Shown: positions 16,586 through 24,533 of the stretch, piece after piece
Numbering within the stretch: the first letter of the stretch is position 1
Layout: every line of letters begins with the position of its first letter
Assembly (NCBI GenBank): GCA_030754655.1
Contig: JASLZX010000004.1
Location: forward strand, 31,185-95,184
DNA from: UBA8886 sp002731655
GTDB taxonomy: Archaea > Thermoplasmatota > Poseidoniia > MGIII > CG-Epi1
Direction: 5' to 3'
DNA length: 64,000 nucleotides
Translations under genes and position numbers: made by a program
Notes under the pieces: generated by a model
The model's database searches: none
Seen by the model: only the letters and a program-made list of their open reading frames with translations
Told to the model about the DNA's origin: nothing

Positions 16586-17998
16586 TCAGCCGAGCCGCGC
16601 CAGCTCATCCCACAGCGCCGCACTGGTGCGGATGCCGCCGTAAAGGCAGTCGAGCCGGAAGTGCTCGTTGGGCGAGTGCGGCATGTCCTCCGCCAGCGCG
16701 AAGCCGATGAGCAGCGGCTGCGCCCCCAGCACCGACTGGAAGTCGGCGACGACCGGAATAGTGCCGCCTTCGCGGATGAACGCCGGTTCCGCCCCGAAGC
16801 CGGCGCGCAGCGCGTGCATCGCAGCCTGCACTCCGGGTGAGTCGGTCGGCGTCAATACGGCGGGCGCGCCGGCGAAAACCCGGAGCGTCCAGCGCACGCC
16901 GACCGGCAGCCGTTCCGCGCACGCCCGGCGCAGCGCCGCCTCAATAGCGGCCGGCTCCTGCCGTGGCACCAGCCGGCACGAGAGTTTGGCGGACGCGCAG
17001 GCCGGCAGCACCGTCTTGGCCCCCTCGCCGGTGTAGCCGCCCCAGATGCCATTCACCTCCAGCGTGGGCCGCGCCCAGCGCCGCTCGAGCGTCGTGAAGC
17101 CCGCCTCGCCGGCGAGGCCGGGGGCGCCTAAACTTTTTAAATATTCATCGTCAGAGAATTCCAGCGCTGCCAAGGCCTCGCGTTCTACCGCTTTCAGCGG
17201 CGTAACATCGTCGTAAAAGCCGGACAGGTTGACGCTGCCGTCGCCGGTGTGCAGCGTTGCGATGAACTCCGCCAGCACGGTCACGGGATTCGGCACCGCG
17301 CCGCCGTGCGTTCCCGAATGCAGGTCGGCGCTGGCCGCAGATATATCGAGCTGGAAATACGCCAACCCGCGCAACCCGTAGGAGACTGCCGGCATCCCGG
17401 GCGCGAGCATCGGGCCGTCACTCACCACGCCCCATTCGGCACACAGCTCGTCAGCGTGGGTCGCGACGAACTCGCCCAGTGACGGGGAGCCGATTTCCTC
17501 CTCGCCCTCGATGAGCAGCCGCAGGTTCACCGGCGGTCCACCGGCGACCTCGAACCATCCGCGCAGCGCCGCCAAGTGCGCAAAGAGCTGGCCCTTGTTG
17601 TCGCTCGCGCCTCGGCCGTAGAGCGCGCCGTCGCGCACCGGCTCGGCGTTCCCGCCGACCGCTTCGCCGCTGCCCCAGTTGTCGATGAACGGCGGGCTTT
17701 CCCACAGCTCGAGTGGCTCGGGTGGCTGGACATCGTAGTGGCCGTAGAGCAATACGGTCGGCGCCCTGGCACCGGCGTCGTGGCGCGCGATGATGGCAGG
17801 ATGCTCCACCGTCGGGTGGATTTCGGTCTCGAGCCCCATCGCGCGGCAGTAGTCGGCCGCCCAGTCGCACGCGCGCCGCAGGTCGCCGGCGTGCTGTGCC
17901 TGCGCCGAGATGGACGGAATCGCAGTCCATTCGACCAGCTCCGCAAGATGCTGCTCGCGCCGCTGCTCGAGCAGCTCTAGAATTTCTGGCAGTGCCAT
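16586..17998 (-). CDS. M20-family metallopeptidase (dipeptidase)
   Basis: This 470-aa member of the ArgE/DapE/CPG2/carnosinase group carries VLLYGHYDVQPPEPLELWESPPF (first zinc His-x-Asp), GRGASDNKGQ (bridging Asp), LIEGEEEIGSP (catalytic Glu and zinc ligand) and DLHSGTHGGAVPNP from the dimerisation lid region. The wording is closest to cytosolic non-specific dipeptidases of the carnosinase type. It has its own TATA-like CTTAAG (18020-18025), 24 nt before the ATG, so it is a separate transcription unit from pepD. Exact substrate unknown. Confidence 0.93.
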   Translation of the reverse strand: MALPEILELLEQRREQHLAELVEWTAIPSISAQAQHAGDLRRACDWAADYCRAMGLETEIHPTVEHPAIIARHDAGARAPTVLLYGHYDVQPPEPLELWESPPFIDNWGSGEAVGGNAEPVRDGALYGRGASDNKGQLFAHLAALRGWFEVAGGPPVNLRLLIEGEEEIGSPSLGEFVATHADELCAEWGVVSDGPMLAPGMPAVSYGLRGLAYFQLDISAASADLHSGTHGGAVPNPVTVLAEFIATLHTGDGSVNLSGFYDDVTPLKAVEREALAALEFSDDEYLKSLGAPGLAGEAGFTTLERRWARPTLEVNGIWGGYTGEGAKTVLPACASAKLSCRLVPRQEPAAIEAALRRACAERLPVGVRWTLRVFAGAPAVLTPTDSPGVQAAMHALRAGFGAEPAFIREGGTIPVVADFQSVLGAQPLLIGFALAEDMPHSPNEHFRLDCLYGGIRTSAALWDELARLG

Positions 17999-18176
17999 GT
18001 CCTTCTAGGGCGCCGGGGGCTTAAGCGGACTCAGCCGCCGCCGCGCTGCTCGCGAGCGCGGCGCAGTTCGGCGAGCAGGCGCTGGTCACCGCCGGGAGCC
18101 GCAGGTGGCCTAGCGAGGACGCGGTTGCGGAGCCGTCGCTGCCGGACGGGTTTCTCGAGTACCGCTACGAGCCGGC
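17999..18176. other. Intergenic gap with the M20 promoter
   Basis: This 178-nt gap holds the M20-gene TATA box near 18020. Beyond that it reads open in a plus frame (to a TAG at 18178) and in a minus frame, but neither has a good start codon or a recognisable motif. I see nothing else to name. Confidence 0.4.
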
Positions 18177-19526
18177 CTAGAGCAGGCTGGTCGAGACGTA
18201 GTACCAGGTGAGGTAGAGCCCGACAATCACCATTACCGCTCCGCCCACTATCTGAATCTGGTGGGTCGAGGCGCGCAGCTTGTTGACGATGGTATCTTCC
18301 GATGAAGCGACTAGCAGTGTGAAGGCGACCATTAGCAGCCCGGTCGTGACTGCGAAGAGCAGGAAGACCACCAGCCCCGTGACAATGCCCCGCTCCAGCG
18401 AGGAGAGAAGCAGACCCAGCACAATCGGCGCCATGCAACCCGAGGCGGCTGAGCCGTAGCCGACGCCGTACCAGAAGAGCCCCACCATCCCGTCCTGCCG
18501 GTTCTGCGCGAAGCTGAAGTCGCTCCCCGTCGCGCGCTGGATGCCCTTCTCGGCCAGCGCGGTTGGGCGCCCCTGCGTGAATTCGCCAATGGCTGATCCC
18601 AGCGCGGCTACTCCCTGCCGTAGCGGTTGCAGCATCGGCTCTAGGCTGTAGTCAAGCAGCATAGAAACCCCAAGGGCGAAGATGATCAGCCCGACCAGCA
18701 GCTCCAGCAGCGGCAGTATTCCACCCAGCAGGCTGACGAACGGCACCAGCAGGATGCCGATGAGCAGCAGAACCCCTGTCACCCCGCTCGCGGCAGCCAG
18801 CCCCGCCGGCAAAGCCTCGCGCGCGGTGCGCTCGTCGAGCGTTCCGGAAGTGCGTTTCTTGGTCGAAAGGTAATAGGTCATGTAGCCCGGCAGTAGCGGG
18901 AAAGAGCAGGGAGAGAAGAAGACCGCCACTCCGGCACCGATGGCAAAGAGGAAAATCGAGGTTTCCTTTACCTTCACCAGACCCCCCTGCCCTGGTGTCA
19001 GTGCCTTGTCCACCTCGAGTTCCAGCTCCTCCAAACTGATGGGGCCGAGGTGCGAGTAGGTGAGTTGCCCCTCCTTGTCAATGATGAATATTTTGGGTGT
19101 CGCTTTTACCTGATATGAAAATTCAATGTCCTCGCCACCCAGCGCGTGGCGCCAGCCATACTCATTGGCATGCTCCCGCAGTGAACTTAACGAGTCCTCG
19201 CCGAAGACCGAGAGTGACAGGATGGCGACGTCGTCCGGCTTGTCCTGCGAGTAGGGTTTCAGCGCATCCTTGACCAATTTCTTGCACGGCTCGCAGGTGG
19301 AGTACATGAACTCCAGGATGACCACCTGCTCACCCTCGTAGTCGGAAAGCGAAAACTGGTCGCCATCGGTATCGGTGAGCGTGAAGTCAGGCGCATCGGA
19401 CTGGCCACCTATAGAGGACCAGAGCAGCACCGCCAGCACCAGCATTACCGCGACCCCGACGGTCACGAGCACGCGATTCTGGTTCACGCGTTCTACGAGT
19501 ACGTCCCAGTTAGTTTTCTGCGCCAT
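18177..19526 (-). CDS. Thioredoxin-like domain fused to CcdA/DsbD-type membrane electron carrier
   Basis: This 449-aa fusion has a membrane anchor at residues about 18-37, an extracytoplasmic TlpA/redoxin-like domain (PDFTLTDTDGDQFSLSDYEG, active-site CEPC at Cys78/Cys81, cis-Pro in ATPKIFII) and, from about residue 200, a six-helix CcdA-type domain. That domain's two redox cysteines are visible in FFSPCSFPLLPGY and GSAASGCMAPIVLG. The family passes reducing power from cytoplasmic thioredoxin across the membrane; here donor and acceptor are in one chain. It starts 9 nt after the upstream gene and is the last gene of a three-gene minus-strand unit with two secreted thioredoxin-like proteins, its likely partners. 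Confidence 0.9.
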   Translation of the reverse strand: MAQKTNWDVLVERVNQNRVLVTVGVAVMLVLAVLLWSSIGGQSDAPDFTLTDTDGDQFSLSDYEGEQVVILEFMYSTCEPCKKLVKDALKPYSQDKPDDVAILSLSVFGEDSLSSLREHANEYGWRHALGGEDIEFSYQVKATPKIFIIDKEGQLTYSHLGPISLEELELEVDKALTPGQGGLVKVKETSIFLFAIGAGVAVFFSPCSFPLLPGYMTYYLSTKKRTSGTLDERTAREALPAGLAAASGVTGVLLLIGILLVPFVSLLGGILPLLELLVGLIIFALGVSMLLDYSLEPMLQPLRQGVAALGSAIGEFTQGRPTALAEKGIQRATGSDFSFAQNRQDGMVGLFWYGVGYGSAASGCMAPIVLGLLLSSLERGIVTGLVVFLLFAVTTGLLMVAFTLLVASSEDTIVNKLRASTHQIQIVGGAVMVIVGLYLTWYYVSTSLL

Positions 19527-19535
19527 GCCCAGTCC

Positions 19536-20867
19536 CTAAACGCGGCGCCGCAGAGAAATTCCTGTCAGTGCAAGGAGCGCCAGCGCGATGCCAGGCCCTG
19601 GAAGTGCTTCCTCGGCGTCGTCGCCGCCACCGGTGCCTTCGACCTGCCGCGCGTCGGTAGCAGCGAAACCGCCCTTGCCATCAACTAGCAGGATGCGGTA
19701 CCAGACCGGGTCACCCGCGGCAAATTCGACTACCGCAGTCCCATGGTCGCCCTCCAGCGCCATCGGGGCGACGCCCCACTTTCCGTCGTCGTAGGTTCCG
19801 TTCCGGAAGTTGTAGATTACGTAGGCCGAGCCAATACCGTCCTCATCAGCCAGAGTGGCGCTGATGACCGCCTGGCTGCCTTCGAGCCGGTCATCGTATT
19901 CCGTCACGGTTGGTGGCTCGTTCTGTTCATCATACGCAGTCGAGCGTGGCGTTGCCGAGTTGATGGCACGAGGTGTGTCAGCAGCATTACTGGTCTTGCT
20001 AGAGTGCCGTGAGTTATCATTCAGGTCGTAAACAACTGCCACTACCTCGGTCTTGGCGGGATTGATAGGCGTCGGGATGGGATGTGCCCCCTCCTGCGGG
20101 TTTCCGTCCCTGTCCTCATGGCCATCAACGTAGTCAATTATGTCCGGAATGACCCATTCCACCTCGGTTGACCATTCCTCTCCCGGCTGCATCGTTCCGG
20201 GGCGTTCGTCGTGCAACGCGGTCTCGCGGTGGGTATTGTGCTGCATTACCTCCTTGCCCTCCTCCGAGCTCCACGCCATGATGTCATCCTCGACTACGAA
20301 TAGGTAGACTGCCGGTTCAAGCTCGTCCGGGTCGATGAACGGATCGTGGAGACCGCCATCGCCGAGGTAGGTGAGGTTGACGCGGAAGACAAAGCGGTCC
20401 TCGCGGAATTCCTGCCACACCCGCAGCTCGGTAGGCTTGACCTCTCTCTCACCGCTGTCGGTGTAGTGGTCCAGGTAGGTTTCGTAAGTTCCGTCGCCGC
20501 CGCCTAGCTCCTCGATATAGCCGCCGTCGAACTGTGCGTCGGGAGTGCCCTGCACTACGTAGTGCTCGTAGCGCTGCTTGGCTTCCTTGCTCGCGAACTC
20601 GTCATCTGCGTAAGCACCATTGCGCTGGTGGAACGACACGTACGTCCATGGCACCTCTGGCTCGTCACGGTAGTCAGTCCAGAGCCTCCCCACGTCAGGG
20701 TCAATCGACATGCAGGGGGGGCACCCCAGGCTGGTGAAGTGCTCCATGACGGGGCGATGGGTCCACCCGGCCGGAACGGTTTCCTGCGGTTCCGCAACGG
20801 GCGCCGCAACCGACGGCAGTGTCAGCAACAACCCGAACAGAAGTGTCAGCACCAGCTTTGCATACAC
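19536..20867 (-). CDS. Secreted thioredoxin-like protein with PGF-CTERM-like tail
   Basis: This 443-aa exported protein has a signal peptide at residues 1-21 and a thioredoxin-like domain at about 35-150 with redox motif CPPC (Cys49, Cys52) and a cis-Pro loop in GTPDAQFDGGY. Beta-rich domains follow. The C-terminus reads LPGPGIALALLALTGISLRRRV, which has the Pro-Gly, hydrophobic span and Arg cluster of archaeosortase (PGF-CTERM-type) signals. The start is GTG at 20867. It is paralogous to the gene immediately upstream and lies 9 nt before the thioredoxin-CcdA gene. A role in extracytoplasmic disulfide chemistry is inferred. Confidence 0.75.
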   Translation of the reverse strand: MYAKLVLTLLFGLLLTLPSVAAPVAEPQETVPAGWTHRPVMEHFTSLGCPPCMSIDPDVGRLWTDYRDEPEVPWTYVSFHQRNGAYADDEFASKEAKQRYEHYVVQGTPDAQFDGGYIEELGGGDGTYETYLDHYTDSGEREVKPTELRVWQEFREDRFVFRVNLTYLGDGGLHDPFIDPDELEPAVYLFVVEDDIMAWSSEEGKEVMQHNTHRETALHDERPGTMQPGEEWSTEVEWVIPDIIDYVDGHEDRDGNPQEGAHPIPTPINPAKTEVVAVVYDLNDNSRHSSKTSNAADTPRAINSATPRSTAYDEQNEPPTVTEYDDRLEGSQAVISATLADEDGIGSAYVIYNFRNGTYDDGKWGVAPMALEGDHGTAVVEFAAGDPVWYRILLVDGKGGFAATDARQVEGTGGGDDAEEALPGPGIALALLALTGISLRRRV

Positions 20868-20899
20868 TTTTCAGCATGTGGTTGGGGGCTATTTGACGC

Positions 20900-22351
20900 T
20901 TACGCAGGGCGTCGCGCCCAGACTACGAACAGTGTACCGCCGAGAAGCCCACCCGTCGCCGCGCCACTTATCAGTAGCCACGGCAGCGCCCCATCAGTAA
21001 CAACTGGGCGCCCCCCTCCGTCGCTGCCGACAAACATCTGCACATCCGATCTCCCGGAAGTGCCGTTACCATCGACGTAGAGCACCTGGTAGTAGATATT
21101 GTCATCACTCTGGTAGGGGAGGGTCGCAGTGCCGGTCGCGTCAGCGTAGGCGTAGCAGACGCCGTCATCGTCGCACACCTCCTCGCCCTCAATCTTGAGC
21201 TCGGCTACCTGCCACTCGCCAGTGTAGTCTTGGCTATCATAGTTGTAGACCGCGAACGAGGTGCCGATGCCCTCCTCGGCCTCGAACTCCACCTCGAGTT
21301 GTGCGCCAGCTTCGGTGAAGAGTTCGCGCTGCCGGTCAATCTCGGGCACGTCGCGCTCAGGATTATCGTAAATAGTGCTCTGCGGCGACGCCGACTGGAT
21401 TGAGCGCGGGGTAGGGTAGGTGTCGTCGCTCGGATCGTCGTTCTTGCCGCCCGACTCGGTGTCATCCCGGTCAAAGACCGCTGCAATCGGGGTAATCCGG
21501 CCGGGGTTGATGGGAATCTTGATGGGTCCCTCGACGCCATCGGCGTCAACTTGCGTTGTCGGCACCTTCCAGACAGCTTCGTAGGTGGCTGCCTCATCCT
21601 TCTGCAGGGTGAATTCCTCACCCTCAATGGCATATCCGCGGAACACTCGCATGTTAACCCAGTCCTGCTCCAGGTACGAGGACCAGGCAGTAACATCATC
21701 TTCAACCATGAAGACATAGAGCGTACCGTCCAGATTAGTGTCCTCGAGCCCTGCCTGCTGCTCCCACGACTCCGGTCCAGCCAGGCCGTGGTAGGTCATG
21801 TCGACTCTGACTTTGAATGTCCCGACTTCGCCCTCGGTCGAGCTGCCTATGAACTCGCTGTAGATGTCCAAATCGACCATCTTGAAATCTTCGCCGTCGT
21901 CACCGTCACGGGGCCCGGAGTCCTCCAGTTCGGCCTTGTAGTCGTCGTAATTGCTTTCGCTGCCGCCGCCCTCGTAACGGTAGTTGCCGTCGAACTGCGC
22001 GTTTGGAGTCCCAGTCTGCCCGTAGTGGTCACGCATACGTGCATTGGAGTCCTCAGTGTGGAACGGGTCGTCGCCGGCACCACCGTTAGGTTGGTGGAAG
22101 TAGACGATGTGGTATGGCACCGAAGAATCACCCTCGATGTCATGCAGCACCTCGTCCATGGCGGGGTCGGCATAGGACATGCAGAAGACGCAGCTGAGGC
22201 TGGTAAAGAGCTCGACCAGCGGCCGGTGGGTCCAGCCGTTGGGATACTCGCGATCCGCACTAACTGTAGCCACAGTATCAGGTGTTGCAGTAGTCACGGC
22301 GGGCACTGCCATGAGCAGCAGCGCCAGCAACAGGATGGAAAAGCTGCGCAT
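20900..22351 (-). CDS. Secreted thioredoxin-like protein with C-terminal membrane anchor (paralogue)
   Basis: This 483-aa protein has the layout of its downstream neighbour: signal peptide (1-22), NGWTHRPLVELFTSLSCVFC with CxxC at Cys54/Cys57, FHQPNGGAGDDPF and cis-Pro loop TGTPNAQFDGNY. It differs at the end, where ALPWLLISGAATGGLLGGTLFVVWARR is an ordinary transmembrane anchor rather than a sorting signal. It leads the unit. The TATA-like TATTTAAG at 22382-22389 also contains the stop codon of a GAF-domain remnant. Tandem duplication followed by anchor change is the simplest reading. Confidence 0.75.
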   Translation of the reverse strand: MRSFSILLLALLLMAVPAVTTATPDTVATVSADREYPNGWTHRPLVELFTSLSCVFCMSYADPAMDEVLHDIEGDSSVPYHIVYFHQPNGGAGDDPFHTEDSNARMRDHYGQTGTPNAQFDGNYRYEGGGSESNYDDYKAELEDSGPRDGDDGEDFKMVDLDIYSEFIGSSTEGEVGTFKVRVDMTYHGLAGPESWEQQAGLEDTNLDGTLYVFMVEDDVTAWSSYLEQDWVNMRVFRGYAIEGEEFTLQKDEAATYEAVWKVPTTQVDADGVEGPIKIPINPGRITPIAAVFDRDDTESGGKNDDPSDDTYPTPRSIQSASPQSTIYDNPERDVPEIDRQRELFTEAGAQLEVEFEAEEGIGTSFAVYNYDSQDYTGEWQVAELKIEGEEVCDDDGVCYAYADATGTATLPYQSDDNIYYQVLYVDGNGTSGRSDVQMFVGSDGGGRPVVTDGALPWLLISGAATGGLLGGTLFVVWARRPA

Positions 22352-22384
22352 AATGCACCAAGCTCGGCGTAGCGTATCGGCTAT

Positions 22385-22558
22385 TTAAGTTTCGTTCCAG
22401 AGCTGCGCCAGCCGCGTGCAGAGCCGCTGTAGGAATACCACCTCGCCCTGCGAGAAAGGGTCGCGCGTGTGCGAGTCGATATCGAGCTGCGCGACGAACT
22501 CGCCGTCGGCATGAATTGGAATGACAATTTCCGACTGCACCCCCAGCCTAGCTGGGGC
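22385..22558 (-). pseudogene. C-terminal fragment of a GAF-domain free-methionine-R-sulfoxide reductase-like gene
   Basis: About 57 codons after the stop of the upstream gene stay open and read VQSEIVIPIHADGEFVAQL, then DIDSHTRDPFSQGEVVFLQ and RLCTRLAQLWNET. SEIVxPI followed by LDIDS is diagnostic for the last third of fRMsr/GAF proteins. There is no ATG; the only plausible start is a GTG at Val-Gln-Ser, and the catalytic cysteine region is absent. The fragment directly abuts the TAA of the neighbouring gene in the same frame, marking a deletion or rearrangement junction. A second fRMsr copy elsewhere would be expected if the function is kept. Confidence 0.7.
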
Positions 22559-23077
22559 TTAAGCCGCTTCGTAGAAGATTTCGATTGAGATGTAGGGGCC
22601 AAGTTCCTGCGTTTCCCACGCCTGTGTTTCGACTCCATCCACAGTCATCCGCAATGTGTGGGTCTCATCCACTGCATGGTCGAGCACCTGTTCGCTCGAG
22701 AAAGGCTGCTCCCAGATGGCGAAGAAGTCTTCCAGAGTTACCGTCGTGTTAGCGACGGTTTCGACGTGAATCTGCCCTGAATTATCGTATGTATGGACAG
22801 GATGGATGAACAGGACGCTGCCATCGTCGTTGTATTCGAAGCCGACATTAGCCGGCACTTCCGCCCGCTCGCCATCGATTGTGATGTTGAGCCAGAAGTG
22901 GTAATGGTAATCGCTCACGATACCTTGTAGAGCATAGATACAGATGGCCGACTTGAGCAGGTCGCCGTAATCCTGCTCCTGCGGTTCCGGCTCAGGCAGG
23001 CTGAGCCAGTAGATTCCGCTCAGCACGGAAATAGTCATGAGGCTGAGGGCAAGCCCCGTCACCAGCTCCTGCCGCAT
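22559..23077 (-). CDS. Membrane-anchored extracytoplasmic protein of unknown function
   Basis: This 172-aa protein has one N-terminal membrane helix (about 8-28) and an exported domain containing HYHFWLNITIDGE, EVPANVGF, FIHPVHTYDNSGQIHVET and LEDFFAIW. The HxH, IHPxH and D-x-SG-x-IHVE motifs are a recurring set I associate with small exported archaeal and bacterial proteins, but I cannot name the family or role. The histidines could bind metal. Its ATG shares a base with the upstream stop (TGATG), so it is coupled to the cupredoxin-like gene. Confidence 0.65.
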   Translation of the reverse strand: MRQELVTGLALSLMTISVLSGIYWLSLPEPEPQEQDYGDLLKSAICIYALQGIVSDYHYHFWLNITIDGERAEVPANVGFEYNDDGSVLFIHPVHTYDNSGQIHVETVANTTVTLEDFFAIWEQPFSSEQVLDHAVDETHTLRMTVDGVETQAWETQELGPYISIEIFYEAA

Positions 23078-23673
23078 CAGCTCTTCGGTTGGCCCTGCAG
23101 CACCAGATAGCCTAGGAGAGTGGCACCGACTGCCGACAACCCTGCGACCGCCAGCAGCCAGCTGGGTCGCCCCTCCTCTTCAGGAGTGGATTCTTCTGGC
23201 GGCGGCTGCTGGAAGCCAGCAGCTATGTGGCCAGCCCCCACGTCGGGATTGACCACGATCGTGGCGTTGAGAATCCCGCCGTCGGAGAGCAGGTCCTGGT
23301 AGTAATAGGTCCCGGTCCCGAAGGTGGAGTTGAAGCTTACCCGGAACGAGGTCTGGCACTCTTCGTCCAGCTTGGTACCATTTTCATCACTCTCGCACTC
23401 GTTCTGCAAGGTGCCGGAGTCCCAGTCGTAGGTGCCATTGTAGAGTCCGTCACCGTCACCATCGTAGACAATCCGGTGGGTGAGGTTGTCGTCTTCGCCG
23501 ACATCTATCCAGAGTGCCGTGTCGTTGTACTGGAAACTGGCGGTTTCTGGGACTATTCCGTCATCCCTCACAATGATACTGAAAGTTCCCGCATCATGTG
23601 CCTCTGCCGATGGGAGTACCAGTGCCAGCACCAGTACGAGCAAGACGACAATGGCAATCCTCACCTGACTCAT
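23077..23673 (-). CDS. Secreted cupredoxin-like protein with C-terminal anchor
   Basis: This 198-aa protein has a signal peptide (1-25), one beta-sandwich domain (TFSIIVRDDGIVPETASFQYND, WIDVGEDDNLTHRIVYDGD, TYYYQDLLSDGGILNATIVV), a Pro/Glu linker and a final membrane helix (SWLLAVAGLSAVGATLLGYLVL). The arrangement is that of small plastocyanin-like proteins and one ligand-like His is seen (LTHR), but the usual Cys-His-Met loop is missing, so type 1 copper binding is doubtful. Two cysteines (NECESDE, EECQTS) may form a disulfide. The TATA-like TATAAATT at 23695-23702 is about 25 nt before the ATG. Confidence 0.65.
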   Translation of the reverse strand: MSQVRIAIVVLLVLVLALVLPSAEAHDAGTFSIIVRDDGIVPETASFQYNDTALWIDVGEDDNLTHRIVYDGDGDGLYNGTYDWDSGTLQNECESDENGTKLDEECQTSFRVSFNSTFGTGTYYYQDLLSDGGILNATIVVNPDVGAGHIAAGFQQPPPEESTPEEEGRPSWLLAVAGLSAVGATLLGYLVLQGQPKS

Positions 23674-23728
23674 CGGCGAGGCAGCAGGGGGTGGTATAAA
23701 TTAGCGCCTGAATGAGGATAAATCCCAG

Positions 23729-24481
23729 TTATCCAGACCCTAGCATTAATGCCACATCGTGGTGGAGATCGCGGTAAGTCCAGTCGAGTCCCGGCCACGC
23801 CACCCGCAGCCGCCCCTGTTGGTCGATGATGTAGAGGATAGTCGAGTGGTTGACGCCGTAGTCGTCGTCTCCTTCATCATCAGTTTCATTATCCCCATTG
23901 TCTCCAGTTTCATTATCGCCGTTTTCGTCGTGCTCATGTTCCTCAGTTTCATTACCCCCATTGTCTCCAGTTTCATTATCACCGTTTTCGTCGTGCTCAT
24001 GTTCCTCCGCACCCACTTTCTCGACATAGATGTCATATGGTGCCCACACCGAATTGTTCATCGCCATTTCCGGCATTCCGGCACTCGAGGTGAGGTGTGG
24101 CCAGTTGGCATTCTTCATTGTGGTCCAGTGGGCAAGGTGCTCGACGGTATCTCGTGATGGATCGACTGTGACAGAGAGGATTTCCACCCGCTCACCATAA
24201 TCCGCACCGAGGGCTTCCTGCAGCTTGCCGAGCTGGTAGGTGACTTGAGGGCAGATGTCAGGGCAGCTGGTGTAGATGAAGGTCATTACCACTATCTTGC
24301 CAGTGGTCTCGTTGAAGCTGAAATTGTTGCCATACTGGTCAACCAGCGTGAAGTCGGCCGCCGCCTCCCCAGGTAGTTCGACGCCCCAAAAATTTTCCTC
24401 TGAAGGCGTATCGTGTAGGCAGCCTGTCAGCGTCAGCACCAGCGCTAGCAGCATGGCTCGAAAGCTAGAGTTAGTGTTCAT
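23729..24481 (-). CDS. SCO1/SenC-family copper-chaperone-like lipoprotein
   Basis: This 250-aa exported thioredoxin-fold protein is probably anchored at a lipobox (LTLTGC, Cys21). The SCO copper motif CxxxC is present as Cys73 and Cys77 in TSCPDICP, and the third ligand His in GVNHSTILYIID. SCO proteins deliver copper to, or reduce thiols of, the CuA site of heme-copper oxidases. An insertion before the His strand carries two 21-residue acidic/His repeats (HEHDENGDNET) with several N-x-T sequons, encoded by a 63-bp direct tandem repeat. I start at the ATG at 24481, about 25 nt from the shared TATA box, rather than an upstream in-frame codon. Confidence 0.9.
   Translation of the reverse strand: MNTNSSFRAMLLALVLTLTGCLHDTPSEENFWGVELPGEAAADFTLVDQYGNNFSFNETTGKIVVMTFIYTSCPDICPQVTYQLGKLQEALGADYGERVEILSVTVDPSRDTVEHLAHWTTMKNANWPHLTSSAGMPEMAMNNSVWAPYDIYVEKVGAEEHEHDENGDNETGDNGGNETEEHEHDENGDNETGDNGDNETDDEGDDDYGVNHSTILYIIDQQGRLRVAWPGLDWTYRDLHHDVALMLGSG
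23881..24006. repeat. 63-bp tandem direct repeat inside the SCO1 gene
   Basis: There are two adjacent 63-bp units, 23881-23943 and 23944-24006, differing at about two positions. Each encodes 21 residues rich in Glu, His, Asp and Asn. In-frame length keeps the protein open. Confidence 0.9.
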
Positions 24482-24502
24482 TTGCGGGCCACCGGCCCGA
24501 GG

Positions 24503-24510
24503 TATAAATA
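24503..24510. promoter_or_regulatory. Shared, near-symmetric TATA box for divergent genes
   Basis: TATAAATA is followed 24 nt later by the ATG of the plus-strand propeller gene (24534). Read on the minus strand as TATTTATA, it precedes the SCO1 ATG (24481) by about 22 nt. One box can serve both leaderless transcripts. Confidence 0.65.
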
Positions 24511-24533
24511 GCCGCCATAAGTCCGCGTGCAAT

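Noticed and set aside
18022..18180. Possible C-terminal gene fragment (ending FLEYRYEPA) in the plus frame
   Set aside because: No start codon or recognisable family; an opposing minus frame is equally open, so GC-rich chance openness explains it.
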